Counted from the stretch's first letter, positions 53,423 to 63,843 are shown. The stretch is 64,000 bases of DNA from Paracoccus nototheniae (GCF_004335005.1 NZ_RQRT01000005.1:90792-154791), one strand, 5' to 3'. Notes: generated from the letters alone by a model not told the origin. Program-made: numbers and translations.

Positions 53423-54289
53423 ATGACCGATCCCATGACGACTGAACGCCAACAGGCCGCCACCTGGTTTCACGACCTGCGCGACCGCATCGTCGCCGCC
53501 TTCGAGGCGCTCGAGGATCGCGCCCCCGGCGACAGCGCCCCCGGCCGGTTCGAGGTCACCCCCACCACCCGCGCCGAGGATGGCGGCGGCGGCTTGATGT
53601 CGGTCATGCGGGGGGGGCGGGCCTTTGAAAAGGTCGGCGTGAACTGGTCGCAGGTGCATGGCACATTGGCCCCGCGCGCGCAGGCGGCGATGGCCGCGCG
53701 CGGCGTGGCGGGCATGGATCAGGATCCGCGCTTCTGGGCCAGCGGCATCAGTCTTGTGGCCCATATGCAGAACCCCCATGCCCCGGCGGTCCATATGAAC
53801 ACCCGCATGTTCTGGACGCCTGGCGCATGGTGGTTCGGGGGCGGCACCGATCTGAACCCCTGCATCGAATACGACGGCGACACCGCGCATTTCCACGACA
53901 CCCTGCGCGATGCCTGCGGCCCGCATGGCGACGATTACTATGACCGCTTCAAGGCATGGGCGGACGAGTATTTCTTCATCCCGCATCGCGGACGGGCGCG
54001 GGGCGTCGGCGGGATCTTTTACGACGATCTCAATACCGGCGACTGGCAGGCCGATTTCGCCTTTACCCGCGCCGTGGGTCAGGCCTTCCTGCCCGCCTTC
54101 CTGCCTTTGGCCGAAGCGCGGATGACCCAGGCCTTTGCGGATGCCGACCGCGACACGCAGCTGATCCACCGGGGTCTTTATGCCGAATACAACCTTGTCT
54201 ATGACCGGGGCACAAAATTTGGGCTGGAGACCGGGCACAACGCCGATGCCGTGCTGATGAGCCTGCCGCCTTTGGCAAAGTGGGTCTAG
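53423..54289 (+). CDS. hemF: Oxygen-dependent coproporphyrinogen III oxidase
   Basis: 288-residue aerobic enzyme converting coproporphyrinogen III to protoporphyrinogen IX in haem synthesis. The family signature is complete: [21 protein letters not shown] (given in part), [50 protein letters not shown] and [19 protein letters not shown] or ATG choices near the start are minor ([11 protein letters not shown]). The stop shares CTAG with the convergent ynfA stop. Confidence 0.97.
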   Translation: MTDPMTTERQQAATWFHDLRDRIVAAFEALEDRAPGDSAPGRFEVTPTTRAEDGGGGLMSVMRGGRAFEKVGVNWSQVHGTLAPRAQAAMAARGVAGMDQDPRFWASGISLVAHMQNPHAPAVHMNTRMFWTPGAWWFGGGTDLNPCIEYDGDTAHFHDTLRDACGPHGDDYYDRFKAWADEYFFIPHRGRARGVGGIFYDDLNTGDWQADFAFTRAVGQAFLPAFLPLAEARMTQAFADADRDTQLIHRGLYAEYNLVYDRGTKFGLETGHNADAVLMSLPPLAKWV

Positions 54290-54612
54290 GCCCGCGCGCC
54301 GGCGACGATCATCAGCGTTCCCGCAATGCACAGCCCCGCGCCCAGCAGATCGAGGCGCGTGGGCATCTGGCCCTCGGTCGCCCATAGCCAGCCGATGGAG
54401 GCCGCGACATAGACCCCGCCATAGGCGGCATAGGCCCGGCCCGCGAAATCCGCCTCGATCCGCGTCAGCAGCCAGGCGAACAGGATCAGCGCCGCGACCC
54501 CCGGCACCAGCCACAGCGCGGACCGGCCAAGCCGCAGCCATGCCCAAAAGGCGAAACAGCCCGCAATCTCGGCCACAGCCGCCAGCGCGTACAGACCAAG
54601 CGTGGCGGGCAC
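54286..54612 (-). CDS. ynfA: YnfA/UPF0060 family small membrane protein
   Basis: 108-residue inner membrane protein with four transmembrane segments, resembling small multidrug transporters. Pattern [21 protein letters not shown], then [22 protein letters not shown]. Start is GTG at 54612, 4 nt after the parE stop, giving the normal family length; a longer frame would run into parE. No transport activity is established for the family that I can name with certainty. Confidence 0.88.
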   Translation of the reverse strand: MPATLGLYALAAVAEIAGCFAFWAWLRLGRSALWLVPGVAALILFAWLLTRIEADFAGRAYAAYGGVYVAASIGWLWATEGQMPTRLDLLGAGLCIAGTLMIVAGARA

Positions 54613-54616
54613 CGGG

Positions 54617-56578
54617 TCAGACGTCCAGTTCTTCGACGAAACGGGCGTTTTCCTGAATGTATTCATAGCGCAGCTCGGGCTTCTTGCCCATCAGGCGCTC
54701 GACCAGATCGCCGGTCTCGCCGCCGTCTTCGTCATCGATATTGACCCGGATCAGCTTGCGCGTTTTGGGGTTCATCGTGGTGTCCTTGAGATCCTTGGCG
54801 TCCATCTCTCCCAGACCCTTGAAGCGTTGCAGATCGATCTTGCCGCGCCCGCCAAGGCCCTTTTCCATCATCCGTTCCTTTTCCGCATCGTCCGAGACAT
54901 AGACCCGGTGCGCCCCCTGCGTCAGCCGGTACAGCGGCGGGCAGGCCAGATACAGATGCCCCTTGTCGATCATCGGACGCATCTGGGTGAAAAAGAACGT
55001 CATCAGCAGGGACGCGATATGCGCCCCGTCGACATCGGCGTCCGTCATGATGATGATCTTGTCATAGCGCAGATCATCGACGTTGAACCGGGTGCCCATG
55101 CTGACGCCAAGCGCCTGACACAGATCGTTGATCTCCTGATTGGCACCCATCTTGGCGGATGCCGCGCCCAGCACGTTCAGGATCTTGCCGCGCAGGGGCA
55201 GCAGGGCCTGATTGGTGCGGTCGCGGGCCATCTTGGCCGATCCGCCGGCGCTGTCACCCTCGACGATGAACAGCTCGGTTCCTTCGCGGTTGGTCGCGCT
55301 GCAATCGACCAGCTTGCCGGGCAGGCGCAGCTTTTTCGTCGCGGTCTTGCGGGCGGTTTCCTTTTCCTGACGCCGCTTCAGGCGTTCCTCGGCCCGCAGG
55401 ATCAGGAAATCGAGGATGGCACCCGCCGATTTCGGGTCCGCCGCCAGCCAGTTGTCGAAATGGTCGCGCACGGCATTCTCGACCAGCCGCGCGGCCTCGG
55501 TCGTGGCCAGACGGTCCTTGGTCTGACCCACGAATTCCGGGTCGCGGATGAAACAGCTGACCAGCGCGCAGCCGCCCACGCCCAGATCCTCGCGGGTGAT
55601 CTGCAGGGCCTTCTTGTTGTTGACCCGTTCGCCATAGGCGCGCACGCCTTTCAGAATGGCGTTCCAGAAGCCCATCTCATGCGTGCCGCCCTCGGGGGTG
55701 GGGACGGTGTTGCAATAGGACTGGATGAAACCGTCGCGCGCGGGCGTCCAGTTCACCGCCCAATCGACCTTGCCCGGCACGCCGAACTTGGCCTGAAAGT
55801 CGATGCTGCCCGCAAAGGGGCGGTCGGAATAGGTGCTGGCCCCGGCCAGAACCTCGGCCAGATAATCGGCCAGACCGCCGGGAAAGCGGAACACCGCCTC
55901 GCGCGGGGTCTCGCCGTCGTCGATTTCGGATTTCCAGCGGATTTCCACGCCCGAGAACAGATAGGCCTTGGATTTCACCATCTTGATCAGCCGCGCGGGC
56001 TTGAAGCGGTGATGGCCAAAGATCTGTTCGTCGGCATGGAAGGTGACCGTGGTGCCGCGCCGGTTGGGCGCCGCGCCGATCTTGGCCACCGGCCCCTGCG
56101 GGATCCCGCGAGAGAAACTTTGTTCGTACAGTTCCTTGTTGCGGGCGACCTGCACGACCATCAGATCGGACAGCGCATTGACCACCGAGGCGCCGACCCC
56201 ATGCAGCCCGCCCGAGGTCTGATACGCATCACCCGAGAATTTCCCCCCCGCATGCAGCGTGCACAGGATCACCTCCAGCGCGGATTTATCGGGGAATTTG
56301 GGATGCGGGTCGATGGGAATGCCGCGGCCGTTGTCCCGCACGACAATGCTGTGATCGGCCAGCAGCTCGACCTCGATGCGGCTGGCATGACCGGCGACGG
56401 CCTCGTCCATCGAGTTATCCAGAATTTCGGCGACCAGATGATGCAAGGCGCGTTCGTCCGTGCCGCCGATATACATGCCGGGTCGCTTGCGGACCGGTTC
56501 CAGCCCTTCCAGGACCTCGATTGACGAGGCGGAATAGGCGTCGCTGGCGGCATTGCCTGAAAGAAGGTCGTCGGCCAT
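54617..56578 (-). CDS. parE: DNA topoisomerase IV subunit B
   Basis: 653-residue ATPase subunit of topoisomerase IV, which unlinks daughter chromosomes. GHKL ATPase motifs are [22 protein letters not shown] and [15 protein letters not shown]; the TOPRIM domain has [14 protein letters not shown] (FIVEGDSA) and [14 protein letters not shown], and the C-terminal [19 protein letters not shown] region matches ParE/GyrB ends. The short length and LDQ-type features (no GyrB insert) favour ParE. ynfA follows 4 nt downstream. Confidence 0.95.
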   Translation of the reverse strand: MADDLLSGNAASDAYSASSIEVLEGLEPVRKRPGMYIGGTDERALHHLVAEILDNSMDEAVAGHASRIEVELLADHSIVVRDNGRGIPIDPHPKFPDKSALEVILCTLHAGGKFSGDAYQTSGGLHGVGASVVNALSDLMVVQVARNKELYEQSFSRGIPQGPVAKIGAAPNRRGTTVTFHADEQIFGHHRFKPARLIKMVKSKAYLFSGVEIRWKSEIDDGETPREAVFRFPGGLADYLAEVLAGASTYSDRPFAGSIDFQAKFGVPGKVDWAVNWTPARDGFIQSYCNTVPTPEGGTHEMGFWNAILKGVRAYGERVNNKKALQITREDLGVGGCALVSCFIRDPEFVGQTKDRLATTEAARLVENAVRDHFDNWLAADPKSAGAILDFLILRAEERLKRRQEKETARKTATKKLRLPGKLVDCSATNREGTELFIVEGDSAGGSAKMARDRTNQALLPLRGKILNVLGAASAKMGANQEINDLCQALGVSMGTRFNVDDLRYDKIIIMTDADVDGAHIASLLMTFFFTQMRPMIDKGHLYLACPPLYRLTQGAHRVYVSDDAEKERMMEKGLGGRGKIDLQRFKGLGEMDAKDLKDTTMNPKTRKLIRVNIDDEDGGETGDLVERLMGKKPELRYEYIQENARFVEELDV

Positions 56579-56716
56579 CTGGTCTGCTCGCTGTATTCGG
56601 GTCGGGATTTTGGGTCGGGCCGGTTATCTCACGGCGCGGGGGCGGGCGGCAAGGGGTTGTGGCCCCGCCGGTCCCGGCCCCCACGGATTGCGTGACCGAT
56701 GAGCAGACGGCCCGGT

Positions 56717-57373
56717 TTATTCAGGTTCCGCCAGCCGCGCCTGCCACATCGCCTGAAAGGCCGGGCGTTCGTGACAGGCCGCCATCCATGCGCGGATCGC
56801 GGGAAACGGCTCCATCAACGCCGTATGGTTCATGGCATAGCGGGTGATTTCGGCCATGTTCAGATCGGCCACGGTAAAGCGCCCGCCGATCAGATAGGCA
56901 TGGGTCGCCAGATGATCGTCCAGCACCTTCAACGGGCGGGCCAGCCGTTCGGCGGCCTCGGCCACCAGCGCCTCATCGTCGGGCTGGGACAGGGTGCGGC
57001 CATGCAGATACATGATGGTCAGCGCATCGGGTTCGATGGCCGTGGCACCATAAAGCGACCATTGGCCCATCAGCGCGTCTTCGGCATAATCCTGCGGGCC
57101 GGTGGGGCCGCCATGCTTGCGCGCCAGATGCAGGGTGCAGGCCAGGGATTCGGACAGGACCAGCCCCTCATCCTCGATCACCGGAACCGCCCCTGCGGGC
57201 GACAGGGCCAGAAATTCGGCGCTGCGGGTGTTCAGGGGCGCATCCGCCGCATCGGCATCGGCCAGACGATAGGCCTGAATGACCGGCACCTGCTGAAAGG
57301 GCAGGTCCAGTTCATGGCACAGCCAGATGATGCGCGAGGCGCGGGAACGGGTGACGCCGTGGATGGTCAGCAT
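56717..57373 (-). CDS. Glutathione S-transferase family protein
   Basis: 218-residue protein. An N-terminal thioredoxin-like domain (MLTIHGVTRSRASRIIWLCHEL; the active-site Ser is in SRASR) has the conserved GAVPVIEDEGLVLSESLA, where the cis-Pro and Glu-Ser bind glutathione; the C-terminal helical domain includes FTVADLNMAEI (N-capping box). It is a beta-like bacterial GST; substrate unknown. The start was set at 57373, since similarity begins at the second Met. Confidence 0.9.
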   Translation of the reverse strand: MLTIHGVTRSRASRIIWLCHELDLPFQQVPVIQAYRLADADAADAPLNTRSAEFLALSPAGAVPVIEDEGLVLSESLACTLHLARKHGGPTGPQDYAEDALMGQWSLYGATAIEPDALTIMYLHGRTLSQPDDEALVAEAAERLARPLKVLDDHLATHAYLIGGRFTVADLNMAEITRYAMNHTALMEPFPAIRAWMAACHERPAFQAMWQARLAEPE

Positions 57374-57453
57374 GGGGGCCTCGTCTTGTTTGTCCAGCAA
57401 GCCTGCGGTGGGCGCGCGGGATGCGCAAGCCCCTGCGGTTCAGACGAGCCGGT

Positions 57454-58464
57454 TCACGGCGCTTGGCGGCGCTCTGTCCGGTCTCTTGCGCGATCCGCCG
57501 CCCGGTCGATGGCGTCCAAGATGGCCTGCGGATCGCCATGCTGCGGCATATGGCCCTGATCTTGCAGGATCGTCAGCCGTGCATCGGGCAGCGCCTCGGC
57601 CAGTGGCAGGGCGTGGATGCTGGCGGGGACGATGCGGTCCTGCCCGCCATGTACGACCTCGACCGGCAGGGTCAGGCGGGGATACTGGGGCGCCATGACC
57701 CGCAGATAGGGCCGCAGCCCGCTGATCTGGGCGGCATTGGCGCGGTAATTCTGACGCCGGACCGCCAGCCCCACGCCGATATAGTCGTCATAGCCGGGCG
57801 GCACGGGCTGGGGCGCAAAGATCCCCGCCATGATCCGGTCGCCAAGCGCGACCGGTGCCAGCGCGGTCAGCAGGGGCGGTCCGACGCGGTCGCCCAAAGG
57901 CGTGCCGATAAAGGCGTACCATCCGGTCAGATTGCCGGGCCAGGGCATCGTGGCGCCCGATACGATCACCAGCGCCGCCGTGTCGCCGGGTGCGCGCAAT
58001 CCCCAGGCCAGCGCCACCGCGCCGCCATAGCTGTGGCCCAGAACGATCGGGTCGCGCACGCCCAGCTGACCCGCCGCCGCGCGCAGCACTTCGGCCTGCG
58101 CGATGGGGTTTGCGGTCTGATCGCCGATGGCATCCGTCCAGCCCAGACCGGGACGGTCCAAGGCGATGACGCGGTAACGGTCCTTCAGCCGGTCAACCAG
58201 ATCAAAGGTGAAATCGCGGCTGCTGCCGCTGGCGCCATGCAGCAGGATCAGATCGGGGCCTGTGCCCTCGATATGGGCGTGAACGGTGGTGCCGTTCACC
58301 TCCAGCAGCTGGCCGGTGGGCGGGAACTGGGCCTCGAACGCGGTTTCGCGCGCGGTGGCGCGGGCATCGACCAGCCGTCCGCAGCCGGTCAGCGCCAGCG
58401 CCGCCGTCATCATGCCCGCCATCATCACGCCCTTCGCCAGCATGGCCCGTCTGCCCCGTTCCAT
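57454..58464 (-). CDS. Lipoprotein alpha/beta hydrolase
   Basis: 336-residue alpha/beta hydrolase with a lipoprotein signal peptide (lipobox ALTGC about residue 24). Oxyanion region LILLHGASGSSRDF, nucleophile elbow VLGHSYGGAV (Ser), Asp in VHGGQDRIVP and His in DQGHMPQHGDP complete the triad. It is probably anchored to a membrane on the periplasmic side. The ATG at 58464 follows AGGAG; a second Met at 58443 is possible. Substrate unknown. Confidence 0.88.
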   Translation of the reverse strand: MERGRRAMLAKGVMMAGMMTAALALTGCGRLVDARATARETAFEAQFPPTGQLLEVNGTTVHAHIEGTGPDLILLHGASGSSRDFTFDLVDRLKDRYRVIALDRPGLGWTDAIGDQTANPIAQAEVLRAAAGQLGVRDPIVLGHSYGGAVALAWGLRAPGDTAALVIVSGATMPWPGNLTGWYAFIGTPLGDRVGPPLLTALAPVALGDRIMAGIFAPQPVPPGYDDYIGVGLAVRRQNYRANAAQISGLRPYLRVMAPQYPRLTLPVEVVHGGQDRIVPASIHALPLAEALPDARLTILQDQGHMPQHGDPQAILDAIDRAADRARDRTERRQAP

Positions 58465-58608
58465 CGTCTCTCCTGTTCCGACGGGGCGAAACGGACCCGT
58501 CCGCAGCCCGGTTCCGGCAGCGCCCTTGCGCTTTCTGTCGCGGCAGTGATTTGCAAGCGCGCCGTCAGGGGCGTAACTGGGCGCGCCGACATTGCCAAGG
58601 TGCCGTCC

Positions 58609-59271
58609 ATGTTCCTGCGTCCATTCCCGCTTGCCTGCCTCCTGGCCACCGCGCCCACGGCCCTTGCGGCCCATCCGCATGTCTTCATCGATGCCGGTCT
58701 GGTGCTGGATTATGACGGCGGGGCGCTGACGCAGGTGACGGTCGAATGGGCCTATGACGATTTCTATTCGCTGCTGATCATCGAGGATCTGGGCCTTGAT
58801 CCCGATGGCGACGGCATCCTGACCCCCTCCGAAGAAGCCGCCCTGCAAGGCTTTGACGCCGATTGGGAGGAAGGGTTCGACGGGCGCCTGTTTCTGGGGG
58901 TCGAGGGGCGGCGCATCGCGCTGGACGGCCCCCGCGACTTTTCGGCCCGCTATCAGGACGGGCGGCTGATCTCGTCCCATGTGCGGCCTTTGGCGGACCC
59001 TTTGGACGGCGCGCTGCCGCTGCTGGTGCAGGTCTATGACCCAGAATATTACGTGCAATTCGCCATTCCCGCCCCGCCGGTGATCCGGGGGGCCGAGTGC
59101 GCGGTCGATCAGCGCGTGGGCGATCCCTTTGCCGCCGCCGACGCCTATGCCCGCGCCGTGGCCGAAGGTCTGGCCGAGGCCGATGGCGCCCTGTCCGAGG
59201 AAATGCTGGTCGTCGATATCGGCGCCGTCGGCGCGGACGAGCTGCGCATCACCTGCGGGGCGGCCCCATGA
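58609..59271 (+). CDS. Periplasmic DUF1007 protein with EF-hand-like loop
   Basis: 220-residue exported protein (signal peptide to about residue 20, ending ALA) of the DUF1007 family. Residue 21 onward begins AHPHVFIDAGLVLDYDGG; His22 and His24 are typical of the family and could bind metal. Residues 64-75 read DPDGDGILTPSE, a canonical EF-hand calcium loop. DUF1007 genes usually precede NicO-type metal permeases, as here (4-nt ATGA overlap), suggesting a periplasmic metal-binding partner. Confidence 0.88.
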   Translation: MFLRPFPLACLLATAPTALAAHPHVFIDAGLVLDYDGGALTQVTVEWAYDDFYSLLIIEDLGLDPDGDGILTPSEEAALQGFDADWEEGFDGRLFLGVEGRRIALDGPRDFSARYQDGRLISSHVRPLADPLDGALPLLVQVYDPEYYVQFAIPAPPVIRGAECAVDQRVGDPFAAADAYARAVAEGLAEADGALSEEMLVVDIGAVGADELRITCGAAP

Positions 59272-60206
59272 GCGGGCCCCTGCCGCGTCTTCTGGCGCTG
59301 GTCGGGCTGGCGGTCGGGTCGATCGTCGTGGCGCTGTGGCTGTCGGGCGGTCTGGCCGGGCTGGACCATTGGGCCGCCGCCCAGCAGCGCGCGGCCCAGA
59401 ACCTGATGGCGGGCGCCCTGCGCGCGCTGCGGGCGGGGGATCCGGGGGCGGTCGCCTCGCTGGTCTGGGTGTGCTTTGGCTATGGGGTGTTTCACGCCAT
59501 CGGGCCGGGGCATGGCAAGATGGTCATCGGCAGCTATGGCTTTGGCACGCAGGTGCCGTTGGCGCGGCTGGCGGGGCTGTCGCTGGCGGCATCGCTGGCG
59601 CAGGCGGGCACGGCGGTGGCGCTGGTCTGGGGCGGCATCACCCTTCTGGATCTGGGACGCGAGGCACTGACCGACCTGTCCGAGGCGCATATGGCCCGCC
59701 TCAGCACCGCGCTGGTCGCCGGGGTAGGGCTGTGGCTGGGCCTTCGCGGGTTACGGATGCTGCGGGCCGAGGCCACGCGGGCCGATGGTCCGGGGCAGGG
59801 GCATCATCATCATCATCACGACCACCATCACGACGACAGCTGCGGCTGCGGCCATGCCCATGGTCCAACGCCCGAGCAGGTGGCGCAGACCCGGTCGCTG
59901 CGCGATGCGGTGCTGGTCATCGGCAGCGTCGCCGCGCGGCCCTGCACGGGGGCGCTGTTCCTTTTGATTCTGACATGGCGGATGGGGATCTTTGGCATCG
60001 GCATTCTGGGCACCGTGGCCATGGGGCTGGGCACCGCGATCGTGACCGTGGCGGTGGCCGGGCTTGCAGTCTGGGCGCGCCGCGGGAGTTTCGCGCTGTT
60101 GCCCGAAACCGGCCCCTGGGCACAGGCGGGGCGCTGGCTGCCGGGCATCCTGCAACTGGGTGCGGGCGCGCTGATCGCCGCGATCTCGATCGCGGTTCTG
60201 ATCTAG
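59268..60206 (+). CDS. NicO-family nickel/cobalt permease
   Basis: 312-residue inner membrane protein with about six transmembrane segments. The family motif FHAIGPGHGKMVIGSY is at about residue 80 and the second half has VIGSVAARPCTGALFLLI. A cytoplasmic or periplasmic loop at residues 179-190 is almost all His and Asp (six His, Asp, three His, two Asp) followed by CGCGHAHGP, a metal-binding stretch as in RcnA-type exporters and NicO proteins. Direction of transport is unclear; overlap with DUF1007 gives a two-gene metal transport unit. Confidence 0.88.
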   Translation: MSGPLPRLLALVGLAVGSIVVALWLSGGLAGLDHWAAAQQRAAQNLMAGALRALRAGDPGAVASLVWVCFGYGVFHAIGPGHGKMVIGSYGFGTQVPLARLAGLSLAASLAQAGTAVALVWGGITLLDLGREALTDLSEAHMARLSTALVAGVGLWLGLRGLRMLRAEATRADGPGQGHHHHHHDHHHDDSCGCGHAHGPTPEQVAQTRSLRDAVLVIGSVAARPCTGALFLLILTWRMGIFGIGILGTVAMGLGTAIVTVAVAGLAVWARRGSFALLPETGPWAQAGRWLPGILQLGAGALIAAISIAVLI

Positions 60207-60247
60207 GCGGTTCTGATCCGGGTGGCGCTCATCGGCGCGGCGCTTAT

Positions 60248-60940
60248 CTAGCCGGTGGCGATTTCGGGCAGCCCCAGCTGCGCGGCAAAATCCGAAAGCT
60301 GCGGCCCCATCGCCGCGCGGGCGGCAAACAGCGTCGCCTGCGACCGCAGGATCGGTTCGGCATCCAGAATGCGCAGGTTGTTGGCCCGCAACGTCTCGCC
60401 CGACGAGGTGATGTCGGCGATCGCCTCGGCGGTCAGATTGGCCACCGTGCCCTCGGTTGCGCCCTGACTGTCGACCAACTGGTAATCGGCGACCTCATAC
60501 GCGGCCAGATACGCCCGCACCAGCCGGTGATATTTCGTGGCGATGCGCAGGCGGAACCCGTGTTCGGCGCGGAAATCGCGGGCGATGGCGGCCAGATCGT
60601 CCAGATCGCGGCAATCGCGCCAGCAATCGGGCACTGCCAGAATCAGATCGGCATGGCCAAAGCCCATCGGCGCCAGTTCGACCAGCTCGGACGACCAGCC
60701 CGCCAGCTTTTCGCGCACCAGATCGGTGCCCGTCACGCCCAGCTCGATCCGCCCGGCGGCCAGTTCGCGCGGGATCTCGCCCGCCGACAGCAGGACCAGC
60801 TGCACGCCCTCTGCGCCCTCGACCCGGCCCGCATATTCGCGATCCGACCCGCTGCGCGACATCCGCACGCCGCGCATGGCGAACCAGTCGAAGGTCTGTT
60901 CCATCAGCCGCCCCTTGGAGGGCACCCCAAGGCGGATCAT
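60248..60940 (-). CDS. hisG: ATP phosphoribosyltransferase, short form
   Basis: 230-residue catalytic subunit for the first step of histidine synthesis (ATP plus PRPP to phosphoribosyl-ATP). It begins IRLGVPSKGRLMEQTFDWF, shows LAAGRIELGVTGTDLVRE, and the PRPP loop DSQGATEGTVANLTAEAIADIT (given in part). The short form lacks the C-terminal regulatory domain and needs HisZ, which is encoded just upstream (4-nt overlap). Confidence 0.95.
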   Translation of the reverse strand: MIRLGVPSKGRLMEQTFDWFAMRGVRMSRSGSDREYAGRVEGAEGVQLVLLSAGEIPRELAAGRIELGVTGTDLVREKLAGWSSELVELAPMGFGHADLILAVPDCWRDCRDLDDLAAIARDFRAEHGFRLRIATKYHRLVRAYLAAYEVADYQLVDSQGATEGTVANLTAEAIADITSSGETLRANNLRILDAEPILRSQATLFAARAAMGPQLSDFAAQLGLPEIATG

Positions 60941-62013
60941 GCGGAGGCCTCCAGTTCGGCCACCAGTCCGGGGCGGATGATGCCACCCACGGCGGGAATT
61001 TCCCGGCCCCGCCCCAGCACCCGGGTCAGCGCATCATAGCGCCCGCCCGAGGCGACCGGAGGCCAGCCCGCCCGGCTTTCGTGAAGGGCCCCCGCCTGAA
61101 AGCTGAAGGTGAAGCCGTCGTAATATTCCAGTGTCGTGCGTCCGTGGCTAGCGTCAAAGATCACCGCGCCAAGGTCGATCCCGCGCGCCGCGATGGCGTC
61201 CATCCGCGCGCGGATGCGGGCCACGGCGGGCGCGATGGCGGGCATGTCAGCGGCCAGTTCGGCCAGCGCGGGCAGGGCCAGCGCGGCGGGCGCGCGCAAC
61301 GAAAACAACCGGTCCAGCCGATCGGTCCAGATGGCGGACAGGGGGGCCACGGCGGCATCCGATTGCAGCCGCGCGATGCGGCGGATCATTTCATCCTCGC
61401 CGCGCAGACCGGCCCAGGGGGCGGTGGCGTCGGGAAGATCGCGCGCCACGGCGGGGGCCGAGAACCGCGCCAGCAGCCGGGCAAAGCGACCGGGCCGCCA
61501 GATGTGATGCAGCAGCGCCGCCGATCGCGCCTCGGTCAGCGGCAGGCCCGCCACGGCATCCAGCAACAGGCTCATATCCCCCGTCTCGGCCCGCAGACCC
61601 AAGGGCGCCAGCGCGTCGTGAAACAGGGCGAAGACCTCGGCATCGGCGTCAGGGTCGCGGCTGAACAGCTCGAACCCGCATTGCAGATATTCGTGGTCGC
61701 GCAGGGTCCGGGGGCGGGTGTCGCCCATGTCCTGCTTGCGAAACACCTCGCCCAGATAGCAATAGCGCGCGGGCTCGGCCCCGTTGTCCATATGCGCCTG
61801 CACGACGGGGACGGTGAAATCGGGGCGCAGCATCATCTCGCCCCGGATCGGATCCTGCGTGACATAGGCGCGGGCGCGGATATCCTCGCCATAAAGATCC
61901 AGCAGCGTGTCGGCGGGCAGCAGGATGTCGGGCGCGACCAGAACCGCACCCGCGGCCCGGAACCGGCCCAGCAGGCGCTGACCCACGGCCTGCTTGTCAC
62001 GCTTGGGGATCAT
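60937..62013 (-). CDS. hisZ: ATP phosphoribosyltransferase regulatory subunit HisZ
   Basis: 358-residue HisS-like protein without tRNA-binding domain; the partner that makes short HisG active and feedback-inhibited by histidine. Class II synthetase-like motifs remain: MLRPDFTVPVVQAHM, YLGEVFRKQD with GDTRPRTLRDHEYLQCGFELF (given in part), and VASGGRYDALTRVLG. It starts within the hisS stop (TGATG) and overlaps hisG by 4 nt. Confidence 0.94.
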   Translation of the reverse strand: MIPKRDKQAVGQRLLGRFRAAGAVLVAPDILLPADTLLDLYGEDIRARAYVTQDPIRGEMMLRPDFTVPVVQAHMDNGAEPARYCYLGEVFRKQDMGDTRPRTLRDHEYLQCGFELFSRDPDADAEVFALFHDALAPLGLRAETGDMSLLLDAVAGLPLTEARSAALLHHIWRPGRFARLLARFSAPAVARDLPDATAPWAGLRGEDEMIRRIARLQSDAAVAPLSAIWTDRLDRLFSLRAPAALALPALAELAADMPAIAPAVARIRARMDAIAARGIDLGAVIFDASHGRTTLEYYDGFTFSFQAGALHESRAGWPPVASGGRYDALTRVLGRGREIPAVGGIIRPGLVAELEASA

Positions 62014-63551
62014 CAGTCTTCTTTCGCGATGTAGGAATTGCTGAGGCTGATTTGACGGATCATCGCTTGGGTCATCTCTGCCAAACGTTCTTGAGCCACT
62101 TCGATCTGAGCCGGTTGTTGCGCCCACTCATCATGGCTCATGTTTTTTGCCAACATGGCACCTTTAGGCAGGTTCTTCAGCAGCACGACGCCACGCGCCG
62201 CCTCGTCGGCGCCCTGGATGATCGCGACCGGAGCGCCGCGCTTGTCGGCATATTTCAGCTGGTTGCCGAAATTCTTGGGATTGCCCAGGTAGACCTCGGC
62301 CCGGATGCCCGCCGCGCGCAACTCGGCAGCCATGGCCTGGTAATCGGCCATCCGGTCGCGGTCCATGACGGTCACGACGACCGGCCCGGTGGCCGCATCC
62401 CCGCCCAGACCCTTGGCGCGCAGCGCGGCCAGCAGGCGGTCCACACCGATGCTGACGCCGGTCGCGGGCACCTTTTGCCCGGTGAACCGTTCGACCAGCC
62501 CGTCATAGCGTCCGCCGCCCGCGACCGATCCGAACTGGCGCTTGCGACCCTTGTCGTCGAGGATCTCGAAGGTCAGCTCGGCCTCGAAGACCGGGCCGGT
62601 GTAATAGCCCAAGCCCCGCACGACCGAGGGGTCGATGACCGCCCGATCCTCGGCCACGCCCATCGCGGCCAGCATTGCCGCCATCTGAGCCAGCTCGTCC
62701 ACGCCCTCGGCGCCCATGTCGGACCCGCCCACGGCGGCGCGCAGATTGGCCAGCGTCGCCGCATTATCCGCCCCTTTCGAGGTCAGGAAGGCCAAGACCG
62801 GTGCCGCCTGATCGGGCGACAGCCCGACGCCGTCGATCTGCGCGCCGCTGTCATCGCGCCGACCCGTGGTCAGCAGCGCCAGCACGCCGTCGCGACCGAC
62901 CTTGTCGAATTTGTCGATGGTGCGCAGCACATCCTCGGCCTGATCGGCAGACACATCCGCCGCTTCCAGCACACCGTTCAGTACCTTGCGGTTGTTGATC
63001 CGCACCAGATAATCGCCGCGCGCGATGCCCACCGCCTCCAGCGCCTCGGCCAGCATGGCGCAGATCTCGGCGTCGGCCGCGACCGAGGCCGATCCGACCG
63101 TATCCGCATCGCATTGATAGAATTGCCGGAACCGCCCCGGGCCGGGCTTTTCGTTGCGCCAGACCGGCCCCATCGCAAAGCGGCGATAGGGGCTGGGCAG
63201 ATCGTTGCGGTACTGCGCCGCGACGCGCGCCAAAGGCGCGGTCAGATCATAACGCAGCGCCAGCCAGTCGCCCGACCCGCCGCCACCCCCGCCACTGATG
63301 CCGGGAACGGCCTCTTCCTGCCAGGCAAAGACCCCGGCATTGGGGCGGTCCACATCGGGCAGGAACTTGCCAAGCGCCTCGACTGTCTCGACCGCGCTGG
63401 TTTCCAGCGGATCGAAGCCGTGGCTGTGATAGACCCCGGCGATGCGGTCCAGCATGGCCTTGCGCTCGGTGACATCGGCGCCGAAGGTGTCGCGAAAACC
63501 CTTGGGGGTCTCGGCCTTGGGGCGGGGCTGCTTCTTTTGATCTTTTGCCAT
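62013..63551 (-). CDS. hisS: Histidyl-tRNA synthetase
   Basis: 512-residue class II synthetase charging tRNA-His. Motif 1 region [18 protein letters not shown], motif 2 [29 protein letters not shown] (given in part), the histidine loop [14 protein letters not shown] and motif 3 GGGRYDGL are present, with the C-terminal anticodon-binding domain (about 395-500). Residues 82-94 (PGIS plus six Gly, then Ser-Gly) form an unusual glycine insert. The start is MAKDQKKQ at 63551; earlier in-frame ATGs add 22 atypical residues. Confidence 0.96.
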   Translation of the reverse strand: MAKDQKKQPRPKAETPKGFRDTFGADVTERKAMLDRIAGVYHSHGFDPLETSAVETVEALGKFLPDVDRPNAGVFAWQEEAVPGISGGGGGGSGDWLALRYDLTAPLARVAAQYRNDLPSPYRRFAMGPVWRNEKPGPGRFRQFYQCDADTVGSASVAADAEICAMLAEALEAVGIARGDYLVRINNRKVLNGVLEAADVSADQAEDVLRTIDKFDKVGRDGVLALLTTGRRDDSGAQIDGVGLSPDQAAPVLAFLTSKGADNAATLANLRAAVGGSDMGAEGVDELAQMAAMLAAMGVAEDRAVIDPSVVRGLGYYTGPVFEAELTFEILDDKGRKRQFGSVAGGGRYDGLVERFTGQKVPATGVSIGVDRLLAALRAKGLGGDAATGPVVVTVMDRDRMADYQAMAAELRAAGIRAEVYLGNPKNFGNQLKYADKRGAPVAIIQGADEAARGVVLLKNLPKGAMLAKNMSHDEWAQQPAQIEVAQERLAEMTQAMIRQISLSNSYIAKED

Positions 63552-63609
63552 GGTCTCGGTCGCCTTTTCGGGCCCATATTCAGGGGCCGCTCTAACGGAA
63601 GGTTGCGAC

Positions 63610-63828
63610 ATGAACAAGCAGCAGGGCTGTCGCCTGCAACAGATGGAAGAGGCTCTGGCCCATCTGACCCGCCTGACCGAGGATCTGTCCGAGGTGATTG
63701 CCCGTCAGGATGCGGACCTGGCGCGCCTGACCCGCCGTCTTGACCTGCTGATGCGGGCCGAGGCCGAACGTCAGGCCGACGCCCCCGGCAGCCTGCCCAT
63801 CGCCGATCAGCCGCCACCCCATTACTGA
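63610..63828 (+). CDS. slyX: SlyX family protein
   Basis: 72-residue coiled-coil protein of the SlyX family: [23 protein letters not shown], then [16 protein letters not shown] and the closing Pro-rich PPPHY tail, which is the conserved family ending. Function unknown in any organism that I can name with certainty. It is divergent from hisS with a 58-nt gap. Confidence 0.9.
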   Translation: MNKQQGCRLQQMEEALAHLTRLTEDLSEVIARQDADLARLTRRLDLLMRAEAERQADAPGSLPIADQPPPHY

Positions 63829-63843
63829 GACGCCCACCCTGGT

